Assembly: GCA_050084985.1 (NCBI GenBank)
Contig: JBITNC010000001.1
Location: 50,902,001 to 50,966,000 of the forward strand
Reading direction: 5' to 3'
Origin: Nageia nagi
Taxonomy: Eukaryota; Pinophyta
DNA: 64,000 nucleotides
The position numbers and the translations under genes were made by a program. Positions 13,111 through 24,865 of the stretch are shown piece by piece (positions within the stretch are counted from its first letter, which is position 1; the number at the start of each line of letters is the position of its first letter). A model generated the notes under the pieces. That model did not search any database and had not been told where the DNA came from. It saw nothing but the letters and a program-made list of their open reading frames with translations.

Positions 13111-13254
13111 GTCTTAGAGGATTATGACACTCATACCTTTAAAATATTAGACTATAGTACAATCTGTATAAAAAAAATTAGTAGCATATCTTCCTATGAC
13201 AACTTACTTGCATACTTCAAAATATAATCAACAAAAATAAAACACCACCAAAAA
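11736..13254. other. AT-rich stretch after the integrase tail
   Basis: No frame or RNA gene recognised. Contains a long (AT)n run at 13051-13108. If the gypsy remnant continues, this would be spacer between pol and the antisense frame at 13255-14820. Confidence 0.6.
13051..13108. repeat. (AT)n microsatellite
   Basis: About 58 bp of AT dinucleotide with one interruption; the longest microsatellite in the window. Confidence 0.95.
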
Positions 13255-14820
13255 ATATATCCTAGTTTAACTTTTTCCCTTTCCCTTTGATGATTCACCT
13301 TTTTCTTCCTCATAATTATGCCTTAAGAATTCCATTGAGGAAATGATGTTAATAGCTAATTTATCTCCCAAGAGGTTCATACAAGTCATAGTAGTTTGTA
13401 ATGTTTAGGACAAATCCATCATCAACTTATGATTGATTTTGACTGCATCCACAGTGAGCTTTCAACTCTCTTTCACTAAATCTTACCCTTTTCTAACATC
13501 ATCCCTTATCAAAGTGGAAATTTGGTTAATTTCCTTCTCAACTACTTCTTGAGGATTTGTTGCCTCTTTATGTTGTTATCTTCATTGCCTACTCTATGTT
13601 ACAATCCTCCACTATCTCCTCCTTTATCTCTTTCACTCCCTTTTCCTTCATCTCCTTTGAATCTTTCTTGCTCCTTACATTCTTCTTGGACATGGGTTCT
13701 TCTAAGTCAAATTTCTTATCATTAGATTCATCATTGTAGTTAACAATCTTCTTCTTACTCCCTTTAATAATATGTGTAGATATTCAAAGTACTTTAGATG
13801 ATTCTTTCTCTTATATAAAGGAAAATTTCCTTCTTTTGCAAAGAGGGATGTTGTCCTCTTCCTCATCAAACTCCTAAATTTCTTCAACCAATAATACTTT
13901 CTCTTTTGCCATCGTGTTCCCTTTCTTCCTAATGATAATAAAAAACTATGTTTGGGATATAGAGAACCCACTCTTCCTTGGAGTTCCACCTAGTTTTTTG
14001 TATCATTTCTTCTCTAGCATAAATCCAACTACCATCTTAAAATCCCTTGGTATAAAGGAAACTCCTTTATACCATTTTAGCCTCATTACTAGGCTTCTTC
14101 AAGTCATGAAAATAAGAAAGTTGGAAAATTCACTGGCTCATTATATCAAATCATATTTAAAATTGTGATGTGGTAGCCAAAAATGCACTTTTATTTCCCC
14201 TCTAGAGTTACGTATTTCATTACTACTCTTGCCACTCAATACCACGGCTTGGGTAGGGACTCCCTTCAAATCCTAATAAAAGGTCTCCTCCATTATAGGA
14301 ACTTGTTTAACTACTCCATTTGCTTCATTTTTGTCTTGTGTATGAATTCTTCCATTTTTGGAAGTATTGTAACTTCAAATATAAGATGAGGATAAAAGAC
14401 AAAGCTCAAACCTCTCTACCTCCACTTGTGCTTGGTTCCAAAATTTGTATATTTTCCCTCTAATATTTTTATAAAAACTAGTAAAATTTTTTAAAAAATG
14501 TAGCATCCCCAAAGGATTGAATGAAGGGGCTATGTCTCCTTCAATTGCTAATGTAGATATTTTAGTTTGCACTAGCTCACCATCCCTTCTTATTATTTAT
14601 AGAGGAGAACTTTGTAGCAACTTTGAAACTCTAATCCAACCATGATTTCCTATGTAAAACGCTACCATTGCCTTAATTTTTTGGATTTCATCTTGCATAT
14701 CTCCACTTGTATTTGGCACAAACAAGATCTTGATTCATAGTTTGTACCACCATGCAATGTGATGAATACAATGAGGTGGCCATCCTTGCCAATTATTTTG
14801 ATTATTATTTACTCCATAAT
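13255..14820 (-). pseudogene. Unrecognised decayed reading frame of about 520 codons
   Basis: One reading frame can be followed on the minus strand from about 14820 to about 13590, with roughly a dozen in-frame stops and no frameshift. After one frameshift it continues to about 13255. Almost every stop is one C-to-T or G-to-A change from Gln, Arg or Trp, as expected for an old coding sequence. Visible parts: an N-terminal globular-looking region (IAWWYKL; AFYIGNHGWIRVSKLLQ; IEGDIAPSFNPLGMLHFLK; FWNQAQVEVERFE), then VHFWLPHHNFKYDLI and MRLKWYKGVSFIPRDFKMVV, then an acidic/basic stretch (EEEDNIPLCKRRK; KKNVRSKKDSKEMKEK) and a helical C-terminus (TLIRDDVRKG; KINHKLMMDLS; LLGDKLAINIISSMEFLRH). 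I do not recognise the family. It lies antisense and 1.5 kb downstream of a plus-strand gypsy integrase. The Tat-lineage elements Grande and RIRE2 carry an antisense frame in that position. Confidence 0.6.
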
Positions 14821-16554
14821 CTCAACAATTATAATTTTAATGGGGGTTGGATCAAATTTGTGCTACCAAATTTGGTCATTTATATTTCATACGTAGGTAA
14901 AATAGTAATTATAAAATATAATATTATAATTAATATTTTATTTACCTATAGTATTTAAAATCATAATGGGTACAGTATTAGTCTCATTAAGAGGTTCTTC
15001 ATAAATTTTCAATTTTGTTTTAAAGGTAAATTTATTATGGAGTACATTTCATTAGCTTTGTATCTCAAATTGCCTATTTATAACAATTTTTTTAAAGTAA
15101 ATATGTATTTAAAAAAGAAGTCAACATTTAACATCTTTTAACTCTATTAGGTTGTAGGATTTATCAAGAGTTTTTAAATATCATTAATATAGGGGGTAGG
15201 ATTGGAGCTTAGGATCTTCCACATATGTGTCTACACACCTTACTTCTCCTAACTCCCCTAACAAGAGGTGATAAAAAATTACTTATTCCACAAATTAATT
15301 ACTTCTATTAGGAAATACAAATTTATTTAATTGTTAAAGTAACAAATTCTATAATACATTCACTCAAATATTGATTAGCATTATATTTCAAAGTGTAGAA
15401 TTGAGAGAGGGTTATCTTTTCAACAATAGTAATCTAGAAATAATCTACAAGGGAAGGAAAGGGAAGTTAATGATTTTTTTTGGCTATTTGTAGAACTTTT
15501 CATAGGCATAACTTAAAAGGTTTCTAGGGAATATTTTGCTTAATATTTATTATTGTGTAAAAGGTTAATAGATAAATCCTTAAATTATTGAATATGATGA
15601 ATTAGATATTTCTTGTGTGTGAAGATTCATAATTTCAATATTTCAAGGCTTAAGAGAATAAAAGGGTTCAAGGGGAAAGTCATATATGAAGAATATGAAT
15701 AAGGTTTTATAGTCATCTTCTTAACATACTTAAGTTGATTTTAGAGTTGACATATTTTTTCTAACATGGAATTTTTATTTTACTAAAGAAAGACCATCAT
15801 CTTAAAATATTAAGGATTTTGGGATCTGGAAAGGATACATGTTTTAGGGAAAAATATAAGAGGTATATTGAGAGATAGAATGAGAAAGTATAACAAATGA
15901 AATAAAAGAGGCATACAAGTGAATTAAATGGGTATCAAGTAAAAAGAGGATATGATAGAATCCATTGTATTATTTTTAGAAATCATTGGAATATTTCTTA
16001 TTTAAGTTAAAGGGTAAGAAATAATAGCAAATTGGATGGAAGAGTTGATGGATTGTTATTTCTAGGTTGAGGTATACAATATTGAATAATAGTTCCATAA
16101 TAAATTGCATAATGGGTCAATTTTAAAATCTAATGATAAAAATAAGATATATTGATTTCAAAATCAAGGTGACCTAGTTTAAAACAATGCGACATATTTA
16201 TAATTTTTTTAAAAATTGAAAACTATTAACCTTATAATATTATTTAAATAAATTTTAGAAATATGTAATAAATTAAATAAAATTTAAAGACTTGTATTAA
16301 TTCAACTTTTACTAAATAAAAATTCAATATTTATATCTAGCACTAAATGAATCATGTTGTTGGTCTTATGGATTTTTTAAAACTTGGCAATGAGGGTCAA
16401 AGGGACAACTATCTCCTTAAGACGTTTGGAGATAGCACCCTAGGTCGGGTACTAGGTTAGTAGCCTAGGTGTGGTCCCTATCAAAATACATGGTAATGTT
16501 TCATGTAACATCTTGATTTTTTTATAGATAATTTCTATAGAAAAATACTACAAA

Positions 16555-16780
16555 TCATTAGACATCTACATGGGAATGCTATCAAATTTCTACATAGGAA
16601 TGTTATAAGATTTTTGTACAAAAATTCTATTATGCATTTACATAGATTATTATCAAATATCTCCATAGTTGTCATACATTTGTATATAAATGTTGTTGGG
16701 CATCTATATGCAATGTTATCAAATATTTACACAAAAATAATGTTGTATGTCTACATAAAAATACTATTAATTATCTTATC
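16555..16780. repeat. Degenerate tandem repeat, unit about 24 bp
   Basis: About nine diverged units resembling 'catctacataggaatgttatcaaa' (variants: tttctacataggaatgttataaga, tatttacacaaaaataatgttgta, tgtctacataaaaatactattaa). Visible as repeated '(c)tacata..aat.tta' spacing. Confidence 0.6.
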
Positions 16781-18869
16781 CTACTATCAATCAACTTGCA
16801 AAGAATTGATCATGAGAACTTGAAATGTAGGTGTATCTCTATTGAATCAAGTATAAAAACACAAACACATACATAGAAATAAGGTTATAATAGGTGATTC
16901 TATTGGTGAAAATAAAATTATTTATAATTTCAATATTAAATAATCCAAAAATATTGAGGGTATAATGGGCAATTTAAACTTAAAATGGTCAAATAATTAT
17001 AAAATCAAGACTATTTAACCTAATTTATTTCTCCCAAATTTTTTGGGCTAAGTAGTATTGATATAGGATCCCCATATTCACCAATTCTAAAGTTTAAAAC
17101 ATTTTAAATTTATAAATATTCACTGATGTGTATAACCCTAAACTAGGGAGAGGGGACATAATCCATGACTTAACTAATAATTTGTTGAAATATAGAATTT
17201 AAATAATAAGGAATGAATAATTTTGTTGATAGGGTGAGCTGATATCACAAGATATCATACACTTTATTCATACTAAGTGAAATTAATTATGCAAAATAGT
17301 TCATGTAATCTTGATTTGGAATTAATTATGTTATATGAATGCTTAATATGATGCTTCTCAAAGATAATTTGTAGGTCTGTATCCCAAGACAAATCCATAT
17401 TATGGTGGCATAGGTTGTTAATAGGATTGGTAAGAAAGAAGCTTATGTTGCTTATCTTCTTGTTTTCTAAAAACATATTTTGGATTCCAACCTATAAAAC
17501 AATCCTTTTGTTAATAATAAATTTATCTATCTATTTAGGGTAAATTGCATTTACCTAAAGAAATGGTAATGTTAATGTTAGTATACCTAAATTAGATTCA
17601 TATAATCTAATGTTATTTAACTTGAAATAATCTAGCCTAAACCTAAACTAGCATAATATTATGTTAGTCCTATCCTAAAATATTTAATCCCTAATGCTAT
17701 TTATAACTGGTGTTAGTGTTAGGAGAGAGTGGTGATAAACCTAGAGACCAACGTAGAGTTGGCACTTGATAACATTTAGGGATTAAACCCTAACCTATAT
17801 GTGATACCATCCTTGGTATATGTATACCACATTGCCATCATCTATAGTGAAGGTGTTTGGATACTAATTTATTATCAAATATAGTTTAGGGAAAATTGTA
17901 TATGTTGAGGGCATTGAATCATTTTGGTTGTACATGTAATTCATGTGGCATTAGTGTATACAATATTGATTCATGGTTTCTCCCATATTTATAATTAACT
18001 CTAAACATTGTTCTATTATGGAATGTATCCATTATAAGCAAAATATTCAATTTTACCATAAGAGTGGGGCAAAATGGTGAGTGTAGGCTTTAATATACAT
18101 TTTAATTTTCATTGTAATTCTTCTTTTAATGGAATCGATAATATTTCCTTCATAATGTTAGTAAGGGTGGAGAATAGGAGGTTATTTGTGGAGGTATCTT
18201 GGAAATTCTCCCTAAGAGAAACAAAATAACTTTTGGTTTCACCTTTGAGCTAGGAGCTTACAAATTCCATTACTAAGATATTACAAACTTGGTAAGTATT
18301 GCTCTAATCTTGACTTAAGTATTATGGATGTTGCATTTAGGGTTTTTTGTTAATTTATCCTCTAATCATTAGCATTATTTACATTGTTGCTTTTTACATT
18401 AGGGTTTTTATGTGAAATATATTGTATGGATTTAAGATGCATTTTATTGTACTTGGTATTTGATTAATGAAGGGTTTGATTACCTGCATTGGGGTTAGCA
18501 AATTTACCTTATATGTTACATACATTTCAATGCATTGTATTTATTCTTCATTTTTTTGCATTAGGTTTAATATAAATTGCATTGTAATTCCATGGTAATA
18601 TGATAGTTTTTCTTTTTAATGCATTAGGGTTTTATTAATTTGTATTAGGGATTTTACATTCAAAAATTAAATGCATTCCATAGCCATTATTGGTAATTTA
18701 TTATGAAATTACCACACTATTGATAATATATGCATATATCATATTCATTATCATATTGAGAATCCATGGAAGGATTCATGGGTATCATAAGGAATATACA
18801 TGTTACATTATTGTCATGCATTACTAATTGCATCATTATAGATATAGTCATTTCTCATAAGAAAAATAT

Positions 18870-19031
18870 AACAAGTTAATGTGAATTATTTGACACAATG
18901 ATTATTTGTATATTTACATGTGAATTATTTTACAAAATGGTTATCCATGTATTGGTTGACAAAATGGTTATCCATGTATTATTTGAAAATATGTTTATTG
19001 ATGAATTGTTTGACAAAATGAATATTCATTG
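18870..19031. repeat. Tandem repeat, unit 27 bp
   Basis: About five units. The clearest pair reads 'ggttgacaaaatggttatcc' preceded by 'atgtatt', and the others are diverged (gaattgtttgacaaaatgaa; gtattatttgaaaatatg). The length is a multiple of three, so the chance frame at 18898-19104 stays open through it. I treat that frame as a repeat artefact. Confidence 0.7.
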
Positions 19032-20202
19032 TACTATATTTAATACAATTCGTGGAGAATTCTTAACTAATAGTAGCTATGCTAATAGATACATTTGGTT
19101 GTAGTATAATTTGTATAATTGTTTAATAAGGAATGAAATTATGTTATAGCTAGTATATTATAACCTTGAAAGTTGCTATGATAATTTAAATATTACTGTA
19201 GTTACATGCTATGGTTGTTTAAATATTTATGTAGTTGAAATTTTGTATGTTGATATAGTAGATTCTTGTTGTTTGGTATTACTATAGTAGTTGTAGATGT
19301 ATAAATTTTTTTGATTACTATTTAATAAATCATATTTTAGATACCTCTAAGAAATAAATAGCAATAATACCAAAGTCAATATAATTATGTTATTACAATG
19401 ATATATCATGTGTTAGATTCAATGAAAAATTATTAAACATGATTTATATTTGTAAATGTCTTGAATACTACAAAAATTTATATTATTACTATGAGTTAGC
19501 TTTTACTAATGTCTATATCTTTGCAGGTTATAAATGAAGGATTTAGAGGTTGACATCCCTATCGAATCTCTAAGATAGGTGGTTTTCCTTACATCATCAC
19601 ATCTACAATGTCTCTAAATGTCATCCATATAATAATATATTATTATATGAGCTTATATTACATGCTATCTCTTTCATTCATTTTCATACTATACAGTTCA
19701 TAGCATCCATGCAATGTAAGGGACTGTAACTATTGCATTCGTACCATGACTCTTTATGATCCAAGGTGATATATGTGGAGGATGATGAACATATATCTAG
19801 GTCATTAAATATCCTAATAGCTTTGTCCTAGATTTGATCTGGTCCTCTACATGATTTTGCCACATCTTGAGGATTGTACATGCATCATACCTTATTTTTC
19901 ATGTCTTAGGTGCATAGTTTTCTTATATTAATCAAGTTAATCTTGAATAGTGCTTGTACCTTAATAGACTTTATAATTATTATGTTTCTTCATTGTAAAC
20001 CATAATTTCTTGTATACATATTGGTGAACTCAACATTTCCTTCACATATACAATTTTATCCTAGGACATCTTTCTTTCAAATTCATGAATCCTTTTTCAC
20101 TATTATTTTATCCATTGCCTGATGTTATTCAAATAATAGCTCGATAAAATGATAATTCTAGGGTTTTTTCCACCTTTATTATGAAGAAATTATTACTTAC
20201 TA

Positions 20203-21375
20203 TGTAATAACTCTATTTTTATGGTGTTTTTCCCATTTCACCACTAATAAATGGGAACATTAGATTATGAGTACTTTTGCTTATTTTTTATGTTATTTGG
20301 TAAATTATTAATAAGTTCCAATTGGAGATTAGTTTAGTACTACAAATATGGAATGTTGGATCCTTAGTTAGAATATTACGTATAGTTGAGTTTCCAATAT
20401 ACTAATAATGTTGTATTTATGAAACCAAGTCCATTATAATTATAAATGTAATATTAGTATCCAATAATGAAGTGTTGCATATTCCTAGCCTTAATGATTG
20501 TAATATTTATATTAGATGGTCCTTTTGTCTTTTATCCTCCCCTCTTCAAGGTAGAGAATCCTACTAGGTGATTATACCAACTATGAGGTATCTTAAAGGA
20601 TTCCATGATTGAATGTGGCACACCATGAGGGATATTTGGCATCCCAAGATACCAAATGGATCCCACACTTGGACGTTGGGCATATTTGAACTCCTAGCCC
20701 TCACATTGGGCATTTAAGATAGATTTGACCCCCACATTGGATATTTGGGCATCACTAAATCCCACATCACCATCTTGGAGGTATTTTAGCATATCAAACT
20801 AACACTGAGAGGCATTAAAGAATCCATAATATTAGCATTTGCATTCTTGGTCTTTGGATGTGATTACTCTTATTTCGAGGCTCCCCATAATAATATTGAT
20901 ATCATGATCATACATATCATTCCTCTACATTTTTGGATCAAGTCATTATAAGCTTAGAAGATGAACACCCATGCTTATAAAAGGAGGACTCCTCAAACAT
21001 AAGAGGCATGTTGAATATATGATTAAACTCCCCTTTTTGTACTGAGTGTGAGAATTCTATCTTTACCACTTATGGGTGCTAGTATGCATTTGAGATCTTG
21101 ACGTTATATAAGGTTAGCCTCTTGCTTACCCCATCCATTCAGGAGAGGAACTATAGTTGTTGCATCAGAGAGAGGTAGAGAATCCCTAAGCTTGGCCTTT
21201 CTACTGCTACAATTTGTGAGGACTTGGAGCCCTCCATAATAATCCTATTAGAGGTAATCTTGGTGTAAGCTCCTTAGGTCCAAAATATATGTAGTTCATA
21301 TCTTCAATGCTATATCAATACAATTTCATTATTCTATTATAATTTTGCTATCATGTTATTTTGGCTTGGACGTTG
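20203..21375 (+). mobile_element. 5' LTR of the outer gypsy element
   Basis: Starts TGTAATAAC. A TATA box (ttataaaagg, near 20970) lies about 770 bp in. The right end is uncertain: 'TTGGATCTAGAAG' near 21375 could be an iMet primer site with one base lost. Only the first 119 bp can be compared with the truncated 3' copy at 47223-47341. Confidence 0.5.
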
Positions 21376-22558
21376 GATCTAGAAGTGCATTTTTGTTGTT
21401 TAATTCCTAATTTGGCTTCCTAAATCCTACATTGAATTCCTAGAGATATTTGTAGTTTGTAGTTGTAGTTGTATCATTATTAGCTAGATGTTGGAGTATT
21501 GTTACTATTTTGAGTTAATTTGGTCAAATCTAGAGAAAGAAAGTAAGCATCTCTCTCCTAGGGCATGTTTGAGCATGAGCCAATAGTTTGGGCTCATCAT
21601 AATGTTATTAGACCCTTGATTCTACCATCTTTTTGGAATCAAGTGTCTCATATACAAAATAATTTTGTAGAGCTAAGATCTTACCCTTGCTATCAAGTAA
21701 GAATTAATAAGGAGGATTATTGAGGAATTTTAAGGGAATCTCTTTTTCATGTTGGAGAGTTATTGTTAAAGTAAATCTTGCTATCCTATTGGAAAATCTA
21801 AGGAGAAGTGAGATATCGTAGTGGTATTTTTCTAGAAGCATAATGGTATCGAGAAAAGAGAAAGTTGAGGAGATCTAAGGTAATTTGGCACTTGGATCTA
21901 GCTTATTTGAACACTAAGAAGTTGATATTGAGCTCTTAACATCAAAATTGTTGAATCAAGATACTTGGATGCTAACATTGACTTTTTGGCATGAAAATTA
22001 CCAGATCTAGACACTAAGGATTGATGTTGAGGTTCAAGGCATTGGATCTCATATGAAGGATTAGCTGCTTTCAATTTTGAGTACCAAACTACAAACATGG
22101 GCTACTTGGCAAGCAATGATGGAGGTTAAGGCATTAAATTTGCAAATTGGAGGATCTTGAAGGTAAATGCTAGGGATCTAGATCCTAGATCTCATCTTGC
22201 AGCCGTTCATCAAGATATCTTGAGCATATTTTCAAAATTATGATATTTTCAAGTGAATTATTTAGCTTGATAAGGTACATTTTCAAAAATTTTACATCTT
22301 TTCAATTAAGTTTAAAGTTGATTAGCTTTATATCCAAGTTCAAAGGAGGAATAAGGGTTCATTTAGGCTATGAAATCCCTAGATCTAGCTTAAGGATTGT
22401 TCATATAGCTAGAGGAGGCCTAGATCTAGGGGAATTTAACTTATGAAGAGAATGTTTGGCTATTTTAAGTTTAGATCTAGCATTTTGACATCAACAAGAG
22501 GATCATTTAGGTATGTTATAAACATTTTGATAGCTTAAGGACATAAAATGAAAATATT
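21376..22558 (+). other. Leader of the outer gypsy before the copia A insertion
   Basis: No convincing frame. Contains internally similar phrases (ttggatctag, gttgatattgag, gatgttgagg), suggesting old internal duplication. It ends at the atatt target-site copy (22554-22558) of copia A and resumes after 39380. Confidence 0.5.
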
Positions 22559-23030
22559 TATTAGAATTTCTAATTCATTGTTGTTTGGTATTTAAAATGT
22601 ATTTCACTTAATTAATCAAAATACTAAAAACATTTAAAAATACTTTTTATTATTTAAGGAATTAAATAAGTGCAACTTGACCATTCTTACCACATGTAAA
22701 CCTTGGGTAAAAAGATGAGTTAAGGTGGGGTTTTGTTCTATAAATATAGGGCTTGGCCTTATTGTAAATACACTTGAATCGAGAAAATTCATGCTCATAA
22801 TTTGCATGTTGATAGGATGGGAGAGAGGTTATAAGCCTTTTAAGAATTTTATTTAAGAAATAAAGATATTGAGTCAAAGTGGATTACTCTCACCTTGAGA
22901 GGAACACTATACTTACTAGTTTCCCTTGTGAATGTAATTGTGTTTATGTTGTTATAGGGTGAGTTTCATTATGATTAAGAAGAGGATACTTCAAGGTTGG
23001 TCTTGGGTAGAGGAGGCTCTTCTCCTTTCA
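22559..23030 (+). mobile_element. 5' LTR of copia A
   Basis: 472 bp from TATTAGAATTT (TG decayed to TA) to ...CTCCTTTCA. Includes a TATA-like 'ctataaatatag' near 22738. It preserves the uninterrupted sequence 'cttgagaggaacactata' (about 22893-22910), which is the empty site for the B insertion in the other LTR. Confidence 0.9.
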
Positions 23031-23032
23031 AT

Positions 23033-23046
23033 CGACATCTAGAGCC
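23033..23046 (+). promoter_or_regulatory. Decayed primer binding site of copia A
   Basis: CGACATCTAGAGCC, two bases after the LTR. Compared with TGGTATCAGAGCC it has an extra T (as in element B, TGGTATCTAGAGC) and three other changes in the first half. Confidence 0.75.
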
Positions 23047-24865
23047 ATCCTTAAAGGTTCATCCTACTCCTTTGTGTGAGGTAAAACCACATCAAGGTAT
23101 AAACCTTTATCTCTCTTTTTTTTTTAAATTGTTATATGATACTAACATACTTTTGTTATGTGTTAGTTACCTTTGTTTTTTATTGAAAATTTGTTTAAGA
23201 AAAATAATATGTTATTATTGTGTTGTGTAATTCTCCATACTAACTTTTTTTTTTAGTTACAAAGTTTGTTTTATAAAATTGTTTAACAATAATGTATTAT
23301 TATGGCATTTGTGAGTAGTAGTTGAATTTTTTTTAGAAAAAAAGGAAGAAATTACATGCATATTTTTTATGCTTGCTAAAAGTATTGTATTTCTTAAGAT
23401 GCACATTTTATTTATTTTTGAAAATAACTTCATAAATTTTGTAAAAAATAAGAAAAATTTTCCTCAAAAGTTAATTGAATATAAAAAATGCTAAAAAAAG
23501 GATCGCATTGTAAAAACAAATTAGCGACTTTTGAACCACCACATCTAGTGCCCCCACCTTGACTTGGTTAAGCCACCCCCAATGGCCATCCCCCTTCTAT
23601 CGCTCCTCCTTGCCTATGTTTTATTCAATAAAACCCTAACGCTATTGTTTGCATCTCCTATCAATGTGGATGTCAAATAAACATTTCTGTTGTAATAGTT
23701 TTTTTGGTTAAACCTGAGACTCCTCTACATGCCACTTCCACATGCTTTGTATGTGGCTGCCTTGCTATATCCTAATGTGACTTGAATGTGCTTTTGATTG
23801 ATGGAAATGTAGGAGCCTTAATTCCATTTTTAATGATATTTTATCCTTTTTTAATAAAAAATAAAGAAAATTCAATTTCTTTTTCTTAAAAAAGGGGAGA
23901 GGAAGGAAATTTTTTATATGCAATCATGTTACTCCTCCTTGATTTAACCTTTTTTTTGAAAATGGAAACAATATTTTCATGATGTCCTTTAATTATAGGA
24001 AAGTAAGGGGCCCTATTGCAAGAATGGAGATAATTGATAAGAAAAATATCAAGCTTTGGAAGAAAGCAAGAACGAGGGAATATAAAAATAAAATGCTAAA
24101 TTCGTCAATCCTTGCAAGATAAATGAATGAAGTCATAACCTGCAAACTCCATTTTTAAACTCACTATACAATGGAATCCAATGCTTTTATGGTTGAGGAA
24201 ATGACTCTTCCTCTTGAAATAAGTCTTCCTTAAGCAAATTGGTGTTAATTGACCTTTCTCTTATGATAAGATGTTAAGACTTTTGTTAACCTTAAGCATG
24301 TTGTAAGCTCCTAGAGCCTTGTTATGTAACTAACCCAAAAACTAAGGAAACTACTAACCCATTATTGTGTGTGCTTATTATTTTTTTATGGTTAAACAAT
24401 CAACAAATGCTCAAATTAAATTAAGTCAAATGGTGAAATGTTCACTAACTTCAATACTAACTACAAACACTAACTTCAAATGATAACTACAATTGTAGAT
24501 TATGAATTACTAACCCTTAAAATACTTAAGGTTAAATAAGTGCACTAACATGACTTACAATTTACTAACACTAACTTACAACTTACTAACTACAAATTAC
24601 TAACCCAACAAAGCTATTAACCTACAACTTATCAATGTTTTAATTTAAACAATTTTGTACAAGTTTATTTCAATTGCAATAATATTAAACATGATTAGTT
24701 TATATTAGTTGGTTACTTGTAATTGTTATAATAGTTAGATGCTTGATGGTTAGTTAAATGTTTGTTAGATACATGGTTGAATAATTTTGCTACTTGTAAT
24801 TGTGATTGAAAAATTGTATGTTGTTGCTTCTTGTGCTTTAATCAATTAACCTTTCTTTTGTAGAA
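23047..24865 (+). other. Leader of copia A, probable intron 23081-24863
   Basis: No real gene. A donor-like GTGTGAG|GTAAAAC lies at 23080/23081, and a pyrimidine-rich CTTTCTTTTGTAG ends at 24863, two bases before the gag ATG. A branch-like 'aattaac' lies at 24844-24850. The middle holds homopolymer-rich DNA, a GC-richer island (about 23510-23830) and a run of 'actaac' motifs (24330-24620). The matching signals in B, E1 and D suggest a family-wide leader intron. Confidence 0.6.

Larger units (their letters stand above)
14821..20202. other. AT-rich intergenic stretch without recognisable genes
   Basis: 5.4 kb with only short chance frames. It contains degenerate tandem repeats at 16555-16780 and 18870-19031 and a small inverted repeat at 16409-16435. 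A denser CpG patch lies at about 16380-16480. No LTR pair, primer site or retroelement protein was found. Confidence 0.6.

Noticed and set aside
13522-14389. Four plus-strand frames of 60-84 codons
   Set aside because: They lie on the opposite strand of a longer, better-supported decayed minus-strand frame (13255-14820).
18898-19104. 68-codon plus-strand frame with repeated VIHVL and DKM words
   Set aside because: Kept open by a 27-bp tandem repeat whose unit is a multiple of three.
24330-24620. Cluster of 'tactaac' motifs as intron branch points
   Set aside because: They are part of a degenerate 'actaac' repeat. Only the one near the acceptor (24844-24850) has a plausible position.
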